Below, in pieces: positions 42,431 through 54,389 of a DNA stretch of 64,000 nt; the stretch's first letter is position 1, and every line of letters begins with the position of its first letter. A program made the translations under genes and the position numbers. The notes below the pieces were generated by a model. That model made no database searches. It was not told the origin of the DNA and worked only from the letters and a program-made list of their open reading frames with translations. Source of the stretch: Wyeomyia smithii (Eukaryota; Arthropoda; Insecta; Diptera; Culicidae); assembly GCF_029784165.1 (NCBI RefSeq), contig NC_073696.1, positions 238,498,892-238,562,891 on the forward strand, written 5' to 3'.

Positions 42431-45099
42431 AAGACTAAACCACTGTTTTTCAAATCCCGTTTCGTTACATGATAGTCATTGATTTACATGATAGTTGGTA
42501 ACAACTGAAAGAAAGTGTAAAAGATACGGAATACCACATAATGTATAGGAGTTAATAAGGAGATCATGTCACGGATTTGATGCTAAACTATGAAGATATG
42601 GTTGCTATAGATGTTTCAACTCTTACACAAAACATTTCAAGACGTGCGAAAGAAATTCAAAAAGTAAATACAAATCAGTCATTAAGCAACTGTGTTTCAG
42701 TTATTCTTTATTTGATATTCAAGTAAAATACAAAAAATAAAAATGCCCTCAACACATCATCATAAAATTTTTAGAAATTATTCAATTTCTGAATTTTTAA
42801 ATTTCTTAATCAACACTATCATTAAATGTCCTGATGAAAAAGTTTACCAGAGGGCTCAAACACAACTTTGCCAATCTCATCTGCTTGATAATACTAATTG
42901 TCCAACTGCCCAATGTCGTCCGATAGTTTGAACTCGTTTTAAAAAATGTTAATAAAAAAACTCTCATTCAGATTTTTGTACGTAATGACAAAGTAATGAC
43001 CGTTCTAAAAAAAAAATTCGTTCCTCCGCAAAATTTTCCTATCTTCTGTTGTTCCTCCTTGATTTGTTTTGAAATAATAAAACTCTTAATCAGTCACTGC
43101 AACTCTCTGAACCTGTGCGCAACAAATGAAAAATGGAAAGCTAACAAACGGGTTAAATTCAATTGTTTCGAAAACTCAATTAATTTTCGTGCACCATAGC
43201 CCAACGAACGGGAAGATTAATTCTCCGTCTCCACAATCAGATCAATATGTTTGCGATAATCAATTTCCACTAAATACAGCTTCACAGTCTCAAGAGAAAG
43301 AGAAAATAAAATCTCGGCATCATTGTCGTCCGGTACTGCTGCCACCATTAGGGTCGCAATTTAAGCCAAGAAGAAAAATGGAATCCCTTTTATCCGTCGC
43401 TTCGTACGCCCCGCACCAAACGCTGCCGGGATTATGCTCCCAAAACAGCGCCGGTCGGCAACCCGGGCATCAAGTGCTTTCACCCGGTATGAGTGTATCG
43501 GTGACAGAGTCGATTGCCGGTACAATATGAAAGAATGGTTGGCTGGTACGAAGAAGACTGATTTCGTTCTATTCATAAACAATTATCGTACATCTTTCGG
43601 CGAATTTCCACAACAATGAACGGCGACAATAAGGCAGGTAGGTACCAGAGCGGCGCTGGAGGCTTAGCGAACAATGGTGACGATGCATTGTAAGGCTGGA
43701 GCCTTTAATTTTCAGATTAAGCATAACAATGGAACTAACGCTTGTTTTCTTCTCATTTGTGGAGAAATAAACGAGCACATCGATGAATTTCCGTCCGCTT
43801 GGGGAACCAATGTTTTCTAGAATATTCGATCTATGCCGAAACCGTAGTGTTCGGGAATCCAGCGTTTATTTATGAAGGATTGTAATAGCGCAGAAATCCC
43901 TCTGGGTGCCGCCGGACTACATATATTTTGCGCTTACCCATTATTCTGCTATTAATCTTTATTATATCTCTCAATAGAGCAGCCCTTTTAATGCATGTCA
44001 GCCCGCGCCATGTCGACGTTTCGCGTGAAGCCACTTTTCCCCTCGGGTGCCGAGCCTTGAATATTTCGTACCCCACTCAGCCCTCGTAATGAAAAAAGGA
44101 AACTACGACATCCGCAATCGTGTTCCACAATGGAGCGCTCTTTCGCCAGTCTTATTTGCATATCCGAGGAAAATATACATGCAAAAATAAACATCTCGGC
44201 ACAAGGGCAGCCGTTCAATAAAAATCACATGCCACAGAAAGGAACGGACGGCTCTTTCAGCAAGAGGCTAATGGCTTCGAATAAATTATACGATCAACAA
44301 AAGTTTGACGTTAATCATGGGATCCATCAGTGTGTGCGATTAGTCTTCCGTAGTGACGGACGAGGGTCTCTCTCTCTTTCTTTCTTTATTGTATGTAGGA
44401 GAAAAACCTTATTTCAATGGTAGGCAGGAGCGGATTTCGTTTTTTTATTGCACAGCCACGTGGATTGGCGAAATTCTACTAATGAAATTAGAACCATTGG
44501 CATATGTTTTCAATTATTCATGAGTGAAGTAGCATTTCGATACTCTTTTGTTCGGGAAGGAAAATATAATTAAAAAAAAAAAAAAATTCGACATTCGCGG
44601 TAGGAGTGGCATGAAATTTACATTATTAAACGCAGTTTAGCATGAGAGCTGCTATACCACAAAAGATCAAAATAATGGTCGCAGTGGTCCAAATCTTACA
44701 AAAAAAAATGAGATCTGCTTTCTGGAATATGAAATTGGAGTTGCTCAAATTTGTTATTCTAGCATAATTTATTTGAATGGTAAACAGATACAATTGATAC
44801 CAATATATTTAGTCTATTTTGTTCCTTAAAAAAAAAAGGAGAAACATTTACAATTATGTATAATCGTTCGTTTTAATAGTGTTTCTTGCTGTATTACCGT
44901 GCGGCTCCATCGGCTATGTATCCATTATTAATAGTTTTAGACATCAAATTGCACGATAATAGTTTTAGACATCAAATTGCACGTCAATATTTTCTACAAT
45001 TGTTTTACATCCATCATAGTCAGTAGCCAATACCAATATCTCACGGTACTAACATTCTGCTGTCGCTGAACTTGAACTTTCTCTTTTTTGGACAAAGGC
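42431..45099. other. Unassigned sequence, GC-richer at 43,200-44,300
   Basis: 43,200-44,300 is mixed-composition and looks single-copy; open frames of 60-134 codons occur on both strands without motifs. The rest is AT-rich. The word ATGGTCGCAGTGGT near 44,676 recurs from 3580. No RNA gene was recognised. Confidence 0.4.
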
Positions 45100-45225
45100 T
45101 TTGCATACAGGACAATTGCGGGGCTAACGCTGCGATCCTATTGATAGTAAAAGTCTGTACCTAGTCGGGACTCGCACATACGACAAATATTAGGGCAGCA
45201 ACACACCATGAGATCAACTTGGAGG
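45100..45225 (-). mobile_element. SINE family B, diverged partial copy
   Basis: The reverse complement carries GTC.G.TAGGATCGCAGCGTTAGCCCC, CGCAATTGTCCTGTAT and a tRNA-side TCGTATGTGCGAGTCCCG, collinear with 19373-19594. Both ends have decayed. Confidence 0.7.
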
Positions 45226-45719
45226 CAAGAAGGCCAATATAAATATCGTTCTTTTTATACATTCGATTTATTATTTCTCATAAATATTAAGATTTGTTTA
45301 CTTTACTTATATTTTGATATGCCATATACACCAGCAATGCCACGTGTGAATACATGTCACAGAAATTGCAATTCATTTGAAAAATAAGCCACCAAGATAT
45401 TGACTGCTCTGACTCAAATGTGTTAGATTAGTGAGTGTTTGGAAGCAAGAAGATTGAAAAAAATGTTAGATATAGAACCCTGGAGGGTGCAAATGTGGTT
45501 TATCGTCGAAGCTAAATATTCTTTCTTTATTCGTATGTGAAGGATGACACCAGTATTTATTTTTCCCGCCTGTTCTGATGTTTTTCTATGGGTTGTGTGA
45601 GAGAAGAGGAGGAGGACGCGTGTTTCTTTGTGTATCTTATTCACTGTGAGCATTCGTCTAAACGAAGACCAGCTTTAGTGCTAACAGTGAATGTTAGAAC
45701 GCTAATTATTTACGTGACG
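45226..45719. other. AT-rich spacer, nothing recognised
   Basis: No coding, RNA or repeat signal recognised between the partial SINE and the next repeat. Confidence 0.4.
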
Positions 45720-46190
45720 CTTATACATGAGGGTTGCCATTTTCGCTACAAATGAATTGACTTTGTAACCGATTTAATATTGTTGTTGTTGTGGTTTTTG
45801 TTATTGTTGTTGCTGTTGTTTTTGCCGTTGTTGTTGTTGTTGTTGTTGCTGTTGTTGTTGTTGTTGTTGTTTTAAATACTCCAATTCTCAACGACACGCC
45901 TACCCGAAGTTGTACTCTCAGTAGTAATGAATAAATGTTAACATACAAAAATTCTGTTTTCATTGTATACTCGATTACTGCTGCACGACAACGGTTGTCT
46001 CTTACTGGAAATTGGGTTGACCCGTAGCCAGCAAATTAGCAGCTGATGGCAGCACAGCAACGCTGAACAGGCGACCCATGCGATTGAAGCGTGTCACAGC
46101 AGACGGATCAAACGGCGGACCGCAGCACTGCACAGCATTGTCGAACATGTCCGGACATGTTAGTAGTGTTGTCCGGATCTGACGCGTCGC
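45720..46190 (-). repeat. Interspersed repeat, possibly a solo LTR (copy 2)
   Basis: Minus-strand counterpart of 8281-8620. The reverse complement contains ACATGTCCGGACATGTTC, TTTCCAGTAAGAGACAACCG, GCAGTAATCGAGTATACAATG, ACTACTGAGAGT and, after an expanded (CAA)n tract, ATCGGTTACAAAGTCAATTC. The (CAA)n tract (45780-45871) accounts for most of the length difference. Confidence 0.6.
45780..45871 (+). repeat. (TTG)n microsatellite
   Basis: Trinucleotide tract TTG with scattered TGC, TTT and GCC interruptions. It lies inside the interspersed repeat, at the point where copy 1 has only a short AACAACAAC. The minus-strand polythreonine frame across it is not a gene. Confidence 0.95.
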
Positions 46191-48491
46191 GTTTGCATGC
46201 AGCCATCCTTAATAACTGTGAGTGTTTCGGTAGTGTGTGTGTGTATGATTGTTATGTCTTGTTTGCTTGCTCTCAAAATGATAATCCAAAATCTCAATAA
46301 ATCTTGATTTAATTTTACTATGTACTATTAGTTCTGCTACTGGCTTCGGTGACGGTCTATAGAAATGATTATTTTTCATTTAAATAATAGATCGATTATT
46401 TGACGGATTTTTTTTCTCATTTCATGTTTTTTTTTCTCATTTCATTTTCATCTTTTTATTCCATAATAATTATTAAAATATTCACTTTGCTCCCCAATAA
46501 TTTTATATTGAATCCAGCATTACCCACTTTAGGCCAAAGTGGTCCTTCAGGCCACTCTTCTAGTGTATAATGAAATGTGACTGCATCGGTTAATTACGAA
46601 TATCCGAAGCTACGGTAAGCCCCAAAACTGCATGAGTTGTTACTGAATCCATATCGTGAATCACATTTTCGCCTAATTTTACCATAAATTACCAGCCGTT
46701 GTTCAGTAGCTAACCAGCTAGCACAGGAGAGCGACACCATTTTCCTACCCTTAGTGCCCGAGCAGTGTCAACATGATCCCTGGCACTCCCGGCTTACTAA
46801 TCACCTCCTAAAACAGAATTTATCGCCAGAAATATCATTCCACATAATTTCCCCGCTATGCAAGCTCATTTCAGCAAACATAAATTTCACCTTACCAGAG
46901 GGGGGTCGAGCACACCTTGTCGAAGGGAGGCCACCAGAAGCGGTTAAGTTTGCCGAGTTTTGGCTTGCAGAAGCAGGAAAAAGCACCTCCGCCCACGTTA
47001 CCGTTAGGTTCATTGTTAGTGACTGCTCATTTCGGTAACCGGCGGCTCCGGGGCCAGGGAAATAAACCAAAGGAAAACAGAAAAAATAAGCGAAAGTTAA
47101 CATCACCGTTTTACGACAGTCACTGCCAGCCGGTTTGCTGCGGTGGATTTTGTGTGAATCAACACGATCTAGCGCGGATGTTCTGCTGAATGCTGTGGAT
47201 TTTGTCAGTTAAACCGGCGAGAATCAGACAACATCATATAGCAGCGGGAATTTTTTGTTTCGGCTGCGAAACGTGAGAGTAACTGGAAATCGTGGTTTAT
47301 GATAAAAGAATCAAACGAACGTAAAACTAGTTGCAAAATTTGTGTCAAGTTTCCCACTAGAATTATCTTTTGCCGCTTTCGCGGTTATCAAGGTTACAGA
47401 AATCTCGTATAGGTTGGGGTTTCCCCCGCGATAATGCCTGGAAAGCTTCATTGGTGGGTTCATTTTATATTATTTTTTGACACCCCTTAGCTCGTGTGAA
47501 CCATGGAAAAACGGTGTGATGTATGGTGTTATTTCGATTTCCACGGAACTTTCGCCGCGTGCGAAGCGGATTGTCCCCGATGATGCGACGCGTCACTTAC
47601 CGGGTCTATTTTTCCGCTATTTTGATGAATGCGGCGGCTGAACCGATAAATGCCGGTCCGTAGATTTCCCCAGGGGCTTTGCAGCGTGTCAGCCTCCGGT
47701 AGGTTTGCAGCTGATCCTGGGCGAAAGCGGTGGAAGCTGCAAGCGAAACAAGAAAGCAGAAAAACTGAATGAAATTATGATGAATCACTTCGGTCTGCGC
47801 GGGAGTTTCTTGTTTCTGTTTTTTTTTTCAGTTCATTTCACAACGAAAGATGCTGCGTCGTGCTATAACAAAGGTACCAAGGTAAACATTGATGGATGAT
47901 TTATGGGGAGCCGGGACATGGTAAATGTTTTCGATCGTTAACAAATTCGAGATCAATTCCTGTACATCCTTCGTGGAAATCTCATCCGGTAATTGATGTT
48001 GATTCAGACGAACTCCCCATTCAAGCCCAGCCAGGATTATTTTTCACAGTTTGCAGGACGCAATCGATATTAACGGACGTTGATCGTTTGGCAGGGAGAG
48101 TAAATATGTAAATATTCAAATATTTACCAAACGAAGGTAAAGCTCTCTGAAAATTATCAATATTAAAATTAATTGCTTTTATAAGTTGAGATAACAGAAA
48201 TAATCTTGAATTGAAAAAAACGTTTTTTTGAATATACAATTTTACCTTAGGTTGTGTCTACTGTTTCTATTCGAGCCCTCTTCAATATTTTAGGACTATA
48301 ATTTTGTATGTTCTGTGAGGGTGAAAAAAAAACTGCAACAGATTACATCATATGGTGACTGTTTAACCCAATATTCTATTACATTTTTTAAATGGCGTTG
48401 AAGAGATAAAGTTGAAGTCCTGAATGAAAATATTTTTTGAAAAGATTCAAAACGTGCTTTTGGTAATTATAGGTTTTTACAAGTTTCTGTA
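46191..48491. other. Unassigned sequence, GC-richer at 46,700-48,080
   Basis: 46,700-48,080 has mixed composition and looks single-copy. It contains the splice-bounded candidate exon described separately and several motif-free open frames. 46,300-46,690 and 48,100-48,490 are AT-rich. Nothing else was recognised. Confidence 0.4.
47601..47736 (-). other. Candidate exon on the minus strand (splice-bounded, 136 bp)
   Basis: Read on the minus strand, a pyrimidine-rich tract ending TTTCGCTTGCAG precedes the segment. It is followed by ACCCG|GTAAGTG, a near-consensus donor (GT at 47600-47599). One of the three frames is open through it: one leading base plus 45 codons ending in phase 0 (…RRIHQNSGKIDP). 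In another frame, an ATG at 47788 inside the would-be intron starts a 60-codon ORF whose first ~24 residues look like a secretion signal (FIQFFCFLVSLAASTAFA). The two readings exclude each other. I recognise no family and no flanking exons were found, so this may be chance. Confidence 0.25.
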
Positions 48492-48863
48492 CAGTCTTTA
48501 CCTCGCTATAAGGCAACATTATTTTTATTTTCGTTACGTTATATCGAACCAAGAAAAACATATTTTTATATGCAAAATTTTTGATGGTTACTTAAAGGTG
48601 CACAAAAACTTATTTTCCTTCACCTATTAGTGTATATAAAACTGTTTTATGTCCGTTTAAGACAATTTTCGTAGTTGAACATAACCAGTCACAAAACATA
48701 AAAAAGGCAATTTTACCCCATTTTACGGTACTTGTTGTTTTCCTAACTTACTAAAAACTTTTATTCGGAACATTATGCACCCGGAAAATTATTGTTGTAC
48801 TTTAATTTTAAGATATATCGTTATTACGTTATATCGAGGTTGCCTTATAACGAGGTATGACTG
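48492..48863. mobile_element. Pogo/Tc1-mariner-like MITE, 372 bp
   Basis: Flanked by TA at 48490-48491 and 48864-48865. The left end, CAGTCTTTACCTCGCTATAAGGCAAC, starts at 48492. The right end, in reverse complement, is CAGTCATACCTCGTTATAAGGCAAC followed by CTCGATATAACG. The word CGTTATATCGA occurs inward of both ends. No transposase is encoded. TA duplication and the CAG start suit the Tc1/mariner superfamily, pogo group. A truncated relative is at 39360-39590. Confidence 0.85.
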
Positions 48864-48865
48864 TA

Positions 48866-49308
48866 TTAGAAAAAATATTCAAGCTGCAAGCTGGTTTGAC
48901 TAAAATGAAATAAATATTAAAATGGGTAAAAGTTGTCTACTGAATGATAGCGTAGGATTTTTCGATGCGATATCGATAAATACACCTAAATTTATATCGA
49001 GAAATAATATTCACAGTATCATCCTGGCTGCTAAGATCAAACTGTTTGTTTTATAGTAAGGTTGCTTGTAACAGTGCTCTCAACATTTGCTTAGCTGTCA
49101 AAGTGTTAATGTTTATCTCCTTCATATAAACATATCTGAAATTTGAAAACTACGTTTTTATCAACCTCAAAGCAAGCTTATTATTTCTAATAACCAGAGT
49201 CCTACTTCTACCATGCGGTCGTTTCTGGAAGATCTCTATCAAATTTCATTATAATATTCTAATTATATCACTTTTCTCTTTCACTCATGCAGAATATCAT
49301 TCCTTCCC
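48866..49308. other. AT-rich spacer, nothing recognised
   Basis: AT-rich; no coding, RNA or repeat feature recognised before the pentanucleotide array. Confidence 0.4.
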
Positions 49309-50635
49309 ATCACGTCACATGACATCACATAATATCACATCACACCATATCCCATCACATCACATAGCATCATATCATATCATATCATATAATATCATAT
49401 CATATCATATCATATCATATCATATCATATCATATCATATCATATCATATCATATCATATCATATCATATCATATCCTATCATATCATATCATATCATAT
49501 CATATCATATCATATCATATCATATCATATCATATCATATCATATCATATCATATCATATCATATCATATCATATCATATCATTTCATATCATATCATAT
49601 CATATCAAATCATATCATATCATATCATATCATATCATATCATATCATATCATATCATATCATATCATATCATATCATATCATATCACATCATATCGTAT
49701 CGTATCATATCACATCACATCACATCACATCACATCACATCACATCACATCATATTACATCACATCACATCACATCACATCACATCACATCACATCACAT
49801 CACATCACATCACATCACATCACATCACATCACATCACATCACATCACATCACATCACATCACATCACATCACATCACATCACAACACATCACATCACAT
49901 CACATCACATCACATCACATCACATCACATTACATCACATCACATCACATCACATCACATTACATCACATTACATTGCATCACATCACATCACATCACAT
50001 CACATCACATCACATCACATCACATCACACCACATCACATCACATCACATCACATCACATCACATCACATCACATCACATCACGTCCCATCACATCACAT
50101 CACATCACATCACACCACATCACATCACATCACATCACATCACATCGCATCACATCGCATCACATCACATCACATCACATCACATCACATCACATCACAT
50201 CACATCACATCATATCACATCACATCACATCACATTACATCACATCACATCACATCACATCACATTACATCACATTACATTACATCACATCACATCACAT
50301 CACATCACATCACATCACATCACATCACATCACATCACATCACATCACATCACATCACGTCACATCACATCACAGCACAGCACAGCACACCACATAATAT
50401 CACATCATATCACATCACATCGCATCACATCGCATCACATCACATCACATCACATTACAACACATCACACCACATCATATCACATCATATCACATCACAT
50501 CACATCACACCACATCATATCACATCACATCACACCACATCATATCACATCACATCACATCACATCACATCACATCATATCACATCATATCACATCACAT
50601 CACATCACATTACATCACATCACAGCACAGCACAG
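49309..50635 (+). repeat. Pentanucleotide satellite: CATAT block then CACAT block
   Basis: About 265 five-base units. 49369-49690 is almost pure CATAT and ~49705-50635 almost pure CACAT, with a few CATAT, TACAT, CGCAT and CAGCA variants. The switch occurs within ~25 bases. Because the period is 5, the plus strand stays open in one frame for 443 codons (repeating SHHIT/SYHII), which is not a gene. Edges carry mixed variants (GACAT, CGTCAC). Confidence 0.97.
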
Positions 50636-50659
50636 TCTCCAAATCTATAATCTACTGTT

Positions 50660-51300
50660 TTGACGATTCAATGCTTCAAATTTGTATTATTTTGTTCTTC
50701 TACAACACAACCATTTATGTTTTCCATTAATTTGATTTTCTTGTTCTACATTTTTTCTACTTTTTATAATTCTATGCTCGTGTTTTTTACCTGTTTCGTT
50801 GTACAACTGTTTATGCTTTTTGCAATTATTTTATTCTTTTCTCTTCTCATTTTTATTTTGTGTTCTTATTTTTCAAATTTGGCTTTTGTTTTTTTAACAT
50901 TCCTTAGTGTTGCTTCTTCTATTATTCCATTATCATTCTTTCTAATTTTTTCGATTATTACATGTATATTTTCAGGTTTTCTCATATTTTCTTAAAAATT
51001 TTTTTCTATCTTTTTTTTTTAATCTTTCTTTCTTTATTGGTTTTTCTGTGTTTGATTTTTTTCATTATTACCGTGATCTTTTTTAATGCACCTAGTTTTT
51101 TTTTGTTTTTGTTCTGAATGCTATTTGTGTAATTTGGTTGATTTCCAATATTTTCTGTTCACTATATTCTGTTGATCCGTTTTGATCTATTTTTTGTATT
51201 TGTTTCTATCTTTTTTATTTTTCTCGTATTTAAAATTTCTGATTGTGTATTTTCTATTTTGTATTCAAGTATTTAATTTTATTTTTTTATTTATATATAA
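50660..51300. repeat. Polypyrimidine-rich low-complexity tract
   Basis: T/C-dominated plus strand (TTTTTCTAC, TTCTTTTCTC, TTTTTATTTTG) next to the pentanucleotide array, without a fixed period. The hydrophobic Phe/Leu/Ile-rich frame at 50660-50995 (111 codons) follows from T-richness and is not supported as a gene. Confidence 0.7.
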
Positions 51301-53432
51301 TTTAATTTACAAAAATTGGCACTCCCGATTGAATTTGAAAAATAGTAAGGTTTCTCGTGATTTCAAAACGAATGCTCTATTTTAAATTTCTCATCACATT
51401 AGAAGTGAGATCCAATTTAGGATGTATGGAAGAAAGGTAAATGTTAACTTCAACGTGGATTGAGTCCGTCTGTTTTAGATATGAAACAAGCTACAAGTGA
51501 ACTACGGCAAAAATACTCAAAAGTGATATAGTCGTAAGCCCACTAAATTTTCTAGAGCTGCGGCTCATTGAAAGATACTAAGCTATAATAAAAATTCATC
51601 TCAAGGATGACAAAAGAACTCAATCGATTGACAGTTTCAGGAAAATATAGTCGGCAGGAGTGCAAAAAGTTTGTTTGTCTTGAAGTGCATCGTTCGCACC
51701 GTTCGAGGATTCTTCAGTAACAAGCAATAAATATTGTATTTTACATAATACTATCTACACATACAACCATTTTCTTTGATACAAACCAATATTGGTTTGC
51801 TCGGAGGTAAATGGTTTTTTATCAAAAATAGCTTAACAGTTAACCTTAAAGTTTGTTCCTCCCATTCTCGCGTGTTCGATTTATCGCAGAATGTTAAACC
51901 AGCCTGGCTCCACCAGTAACCGGCGATAACTTTCGTTCCATCAACTGCCTTTCAGCAGGGAATGAACCGTAACCATTAGTATGCGGGAAGTGTTCTACGC
52001 TTTTTTTCTGCCTCAGACAGTTGACGATGTTCGCTGTAGATATGTTCTTGTCCTCGACAAGAACAACTTCGTTTGCTTCAGGCTGCCGTCACCACGTTGA
52101 AAGACAGTTGAAATTTGAAGCTCCGAGCGTCTTTCTTTAGCCGACTGATAGAGAAGCATTCAACGGTTCGCTTGAAGATACTACTGGATGATGAATGAAA
52201 TCCATCCAAAGCTTCAGATTTCGGCTGCGGATCAACAGCTTGAATTGTGTAGCGAATTTTTCTGTCGAATGTGCTCGGTTCGTACAATAAAAATACCAGT
52301 GTTATTTATGATTTTGTTCCATTAAAAAAATATCTGCTGAACCAGATTTGAGTGCATCATTAATGGCAGCAGCTCCAGCCCATTAGATCAACATTTGCCA
52401 TCATCAAAATGCAATACTTACGTGGTGGTGGAATAAATTTTGCATGGAACGTGAATAGTTTTCAGCCACTAATTAGATTGCAAATCAATAAGCCAAACGT
52501 CGAACGCAGCTTAACAAATGGAGGCTGTCGATTGATGCACAAGCGATCGCTACCTCGCTCGGGGCAACCAACATCGCAGCCATCCCCAAAGGTTGGTTCG
52601 AAATTATTTTCCAACGTCAAATACATTGAAATGGCATATATAATGCATTTTGACATTATTAGTGCCAATCAATCAATCTACAGTGCCGCTGCACAGGTAT
52701 GCCTCTTGTTGTTATTTATTTACGCTGTAAGGTCGTTATTCCTATGCGTGCCTACGCGGAAACCCTTTTCGGCTTACAGAGATCACGCATGTGGAGTAAT
52801 ACAGTTCTTTTCGCACCACTCACTTACATCAGCTGCTGTAGCCAACCAGAAAGAAATTGCCAGGAGAATTCAATCCTCTGTCGCATCTTCATGATAAATC
52901 GGACAGCAGCAAGAGTGATAAAGTGCTTCTGTTGCGAAATATGAAAGTGCGTTTCTAGACCACAAAGAAAATGGGTTGAGATTTTACTAAGCAAAATACA
53001 ACAGAAATACTTCGATGGACTATTTTCGTTGTTAAAATCAATGTGGAATTCGCCGTGAGCGTCAGTGTCTATGCACTTGGAGTAATGTAAGTAATTAGCT
53101 GTTGCAATATACGATGGAGGAATGGCGGGAAACACTAGTTGCCAGAAGAACTAAAAAAGGAAACGGAGCGTACAGGAAAACATTCACTTCGATCGAATAA
53201 TTTTTCGAGAAATAAAGTTAAGTTGAAACATTTGATCTTTTTCTTGATTCATTCTGAGCTGATATATAATACGAGCAACCGAAAATCACGGTGGAGTTCT
53301 CTTCACAAGGACCTCTTTCTCTCTCTAAATCGTAAATTAATGCATTCCTAGCGTAGCCCACAAAGCAAAAGCTTTATCATTCGCATTATTGTATATACTA
53401 TTGAAAAATGTCGAACGCAGATTTCTCTAATA
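51301..53432. other. Unassigned mixed-composition sequence
   Basis: 51,850-53,150 is less AT-rich and probably single-copy. Open frames such as 52,409-52,894 (161 codons, plus) have no recognised motif and face competing frames. A small perfect inverted repeat around CTCGACAAGAA lies near 52,045-52,065. No RNA gene was recognised. Confidence 0.4.
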
Positions 53433-54384
53433 ACGTATGAGGAAAAAAATCCGAACAAACTGTCAATTCCAAATTAAAATCTTGCGCAACTTATTTTTCT
53501 ATACTTGTTTGTTTATTCTAGTAATGTAACTCATTTACAAACCTCATAGGAAAAACTCAACTCCACATCGCGCTGATTTCCTGATACTCTGGGGTACTTG
53601 CTTTATAGCTTCCTGAATTCCGGATGTTTCAATTGTTTTGAGATCCATCTTGATTTTTCTCTCAAACAATCGACGTTTTTTGCTCTGTAACCTTTATAGT
53701 AGACCATTCGTTTCAAATTTGCTCGGAAAATTTCAATAGACTGCAGCAGTGGCACATTTTGAGGATTGTTTTCTTTCGGAATAAATCCGATATTGCCTTG
53801 CCGCAAATCCGCTAAAGTTGCATTAGCATAGTTTGACAATGCAAGGTCTGGCCGAAACACTACTTTGTCATTTTTATAGTGCTTATATTTGTAGTTGTAA
53901 ACCCATTTTATGCAGATACTAGTTCATCGTATTTTAATCAATCGGATATTTATTGCCCAGCTCACGATATGATTACGCCGACCGACCAGACGTTTCCACC
54001 CTTAATTTCGCTCGAACTTTGCTCTCTTGCAAAGTGCATTTTCGTCCGGTACCAGGTTTTTTCTTGAAGGTATTTCCATTCCTGAAGAGTTTTTCAATAA
54101 TGTATATAAATGTTTTTTTCTATATCCAAGATCTTGTGTCTAGTGGAACACTTCACTTATATATTTTTCTTCATTTTGCTCACAAAAATTGCAAATCAAT
54201 TTACGACGATCTTCTTTCGACCACGCCTTTTCCCAACTTAGCGTTACTTGACAGAATCAACTAGTCGTGTTACCAGTTATATAAAAGTGGATCTTCATTT
54301 TGTGGAAAAGGATTTTTCGATTTGTGCAGCACCTTGAAATCGTAGACCAATTTAAAAATTGTTCGGATTTTCTTCCTCACACGT
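53433..54384 (-). mobile_element. Defective Tc1/mariner transposon, 952 bp
   Basis: The terminal inverted repeats read ACGT(A/G)TGAGGAA.AAAATCCGAACAA (53433-53457 and 54360-54384) and are flanked by TA dinucleotides (53431-53432, 54385-54386). The interior holds minus-strand transposase remnants: an N-terminal DNA-binding part and a C-terminal catalytic part joined by a large deletion. The element cannot mobilise itself but could be a substrate. Confidence 0.85.
53603..54100 (-). pseudogene. Tc1/mariner transposase remnants
   Basis: Minus strand, 54100 down to ~53970: an HTH-type segment with KKKPGTGRKC, the linker motif of Tc1/mariner transposases, then a stop. A second helix-turn-helix-like segment (SYRELGNKYPID and YLHKMGLQ) follows with stops. 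At 53860-53603 the frame is open for 85 codons and carries FRPDLALSNYA, FIPKENNPQNVP and EIFRANLKR, corresponding to the C-terminal part of the DDE/D domain. The middle of the catalytic domain, including the first catalytic aspartate, is missing. Confidence 0.85.
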
Positions 54385-54389
54385 TAAGA

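Noticed and set aside
45721..45963. Threonine-rich minus-strand open frame
   Set aside because: Translation of the (TTG)n microsatellite inside an interspersed repeat.
49319..50650. 443-codon open frame of repeating SHHIT/SYHII
   Set aside because: It is the translation of a pentanucleotide satellite, whose 15-bp cycle cannot produce a stop unless a variant arises. No start context or other coding sign.
50660..50995. Hydrophobic membrane-protein ORF (Phe/Leu/Ile-rich)
   Set aside because: The residue bias follows from T-rich low-complexity DNA, and several neighbouring frames show the same texture.
52409..52894. 161-codon plus-strand ORF as a host gene
   Set aside because: No recognised domain; the overlapping frames on both strands are also open, which fits locally stop-poor composition.
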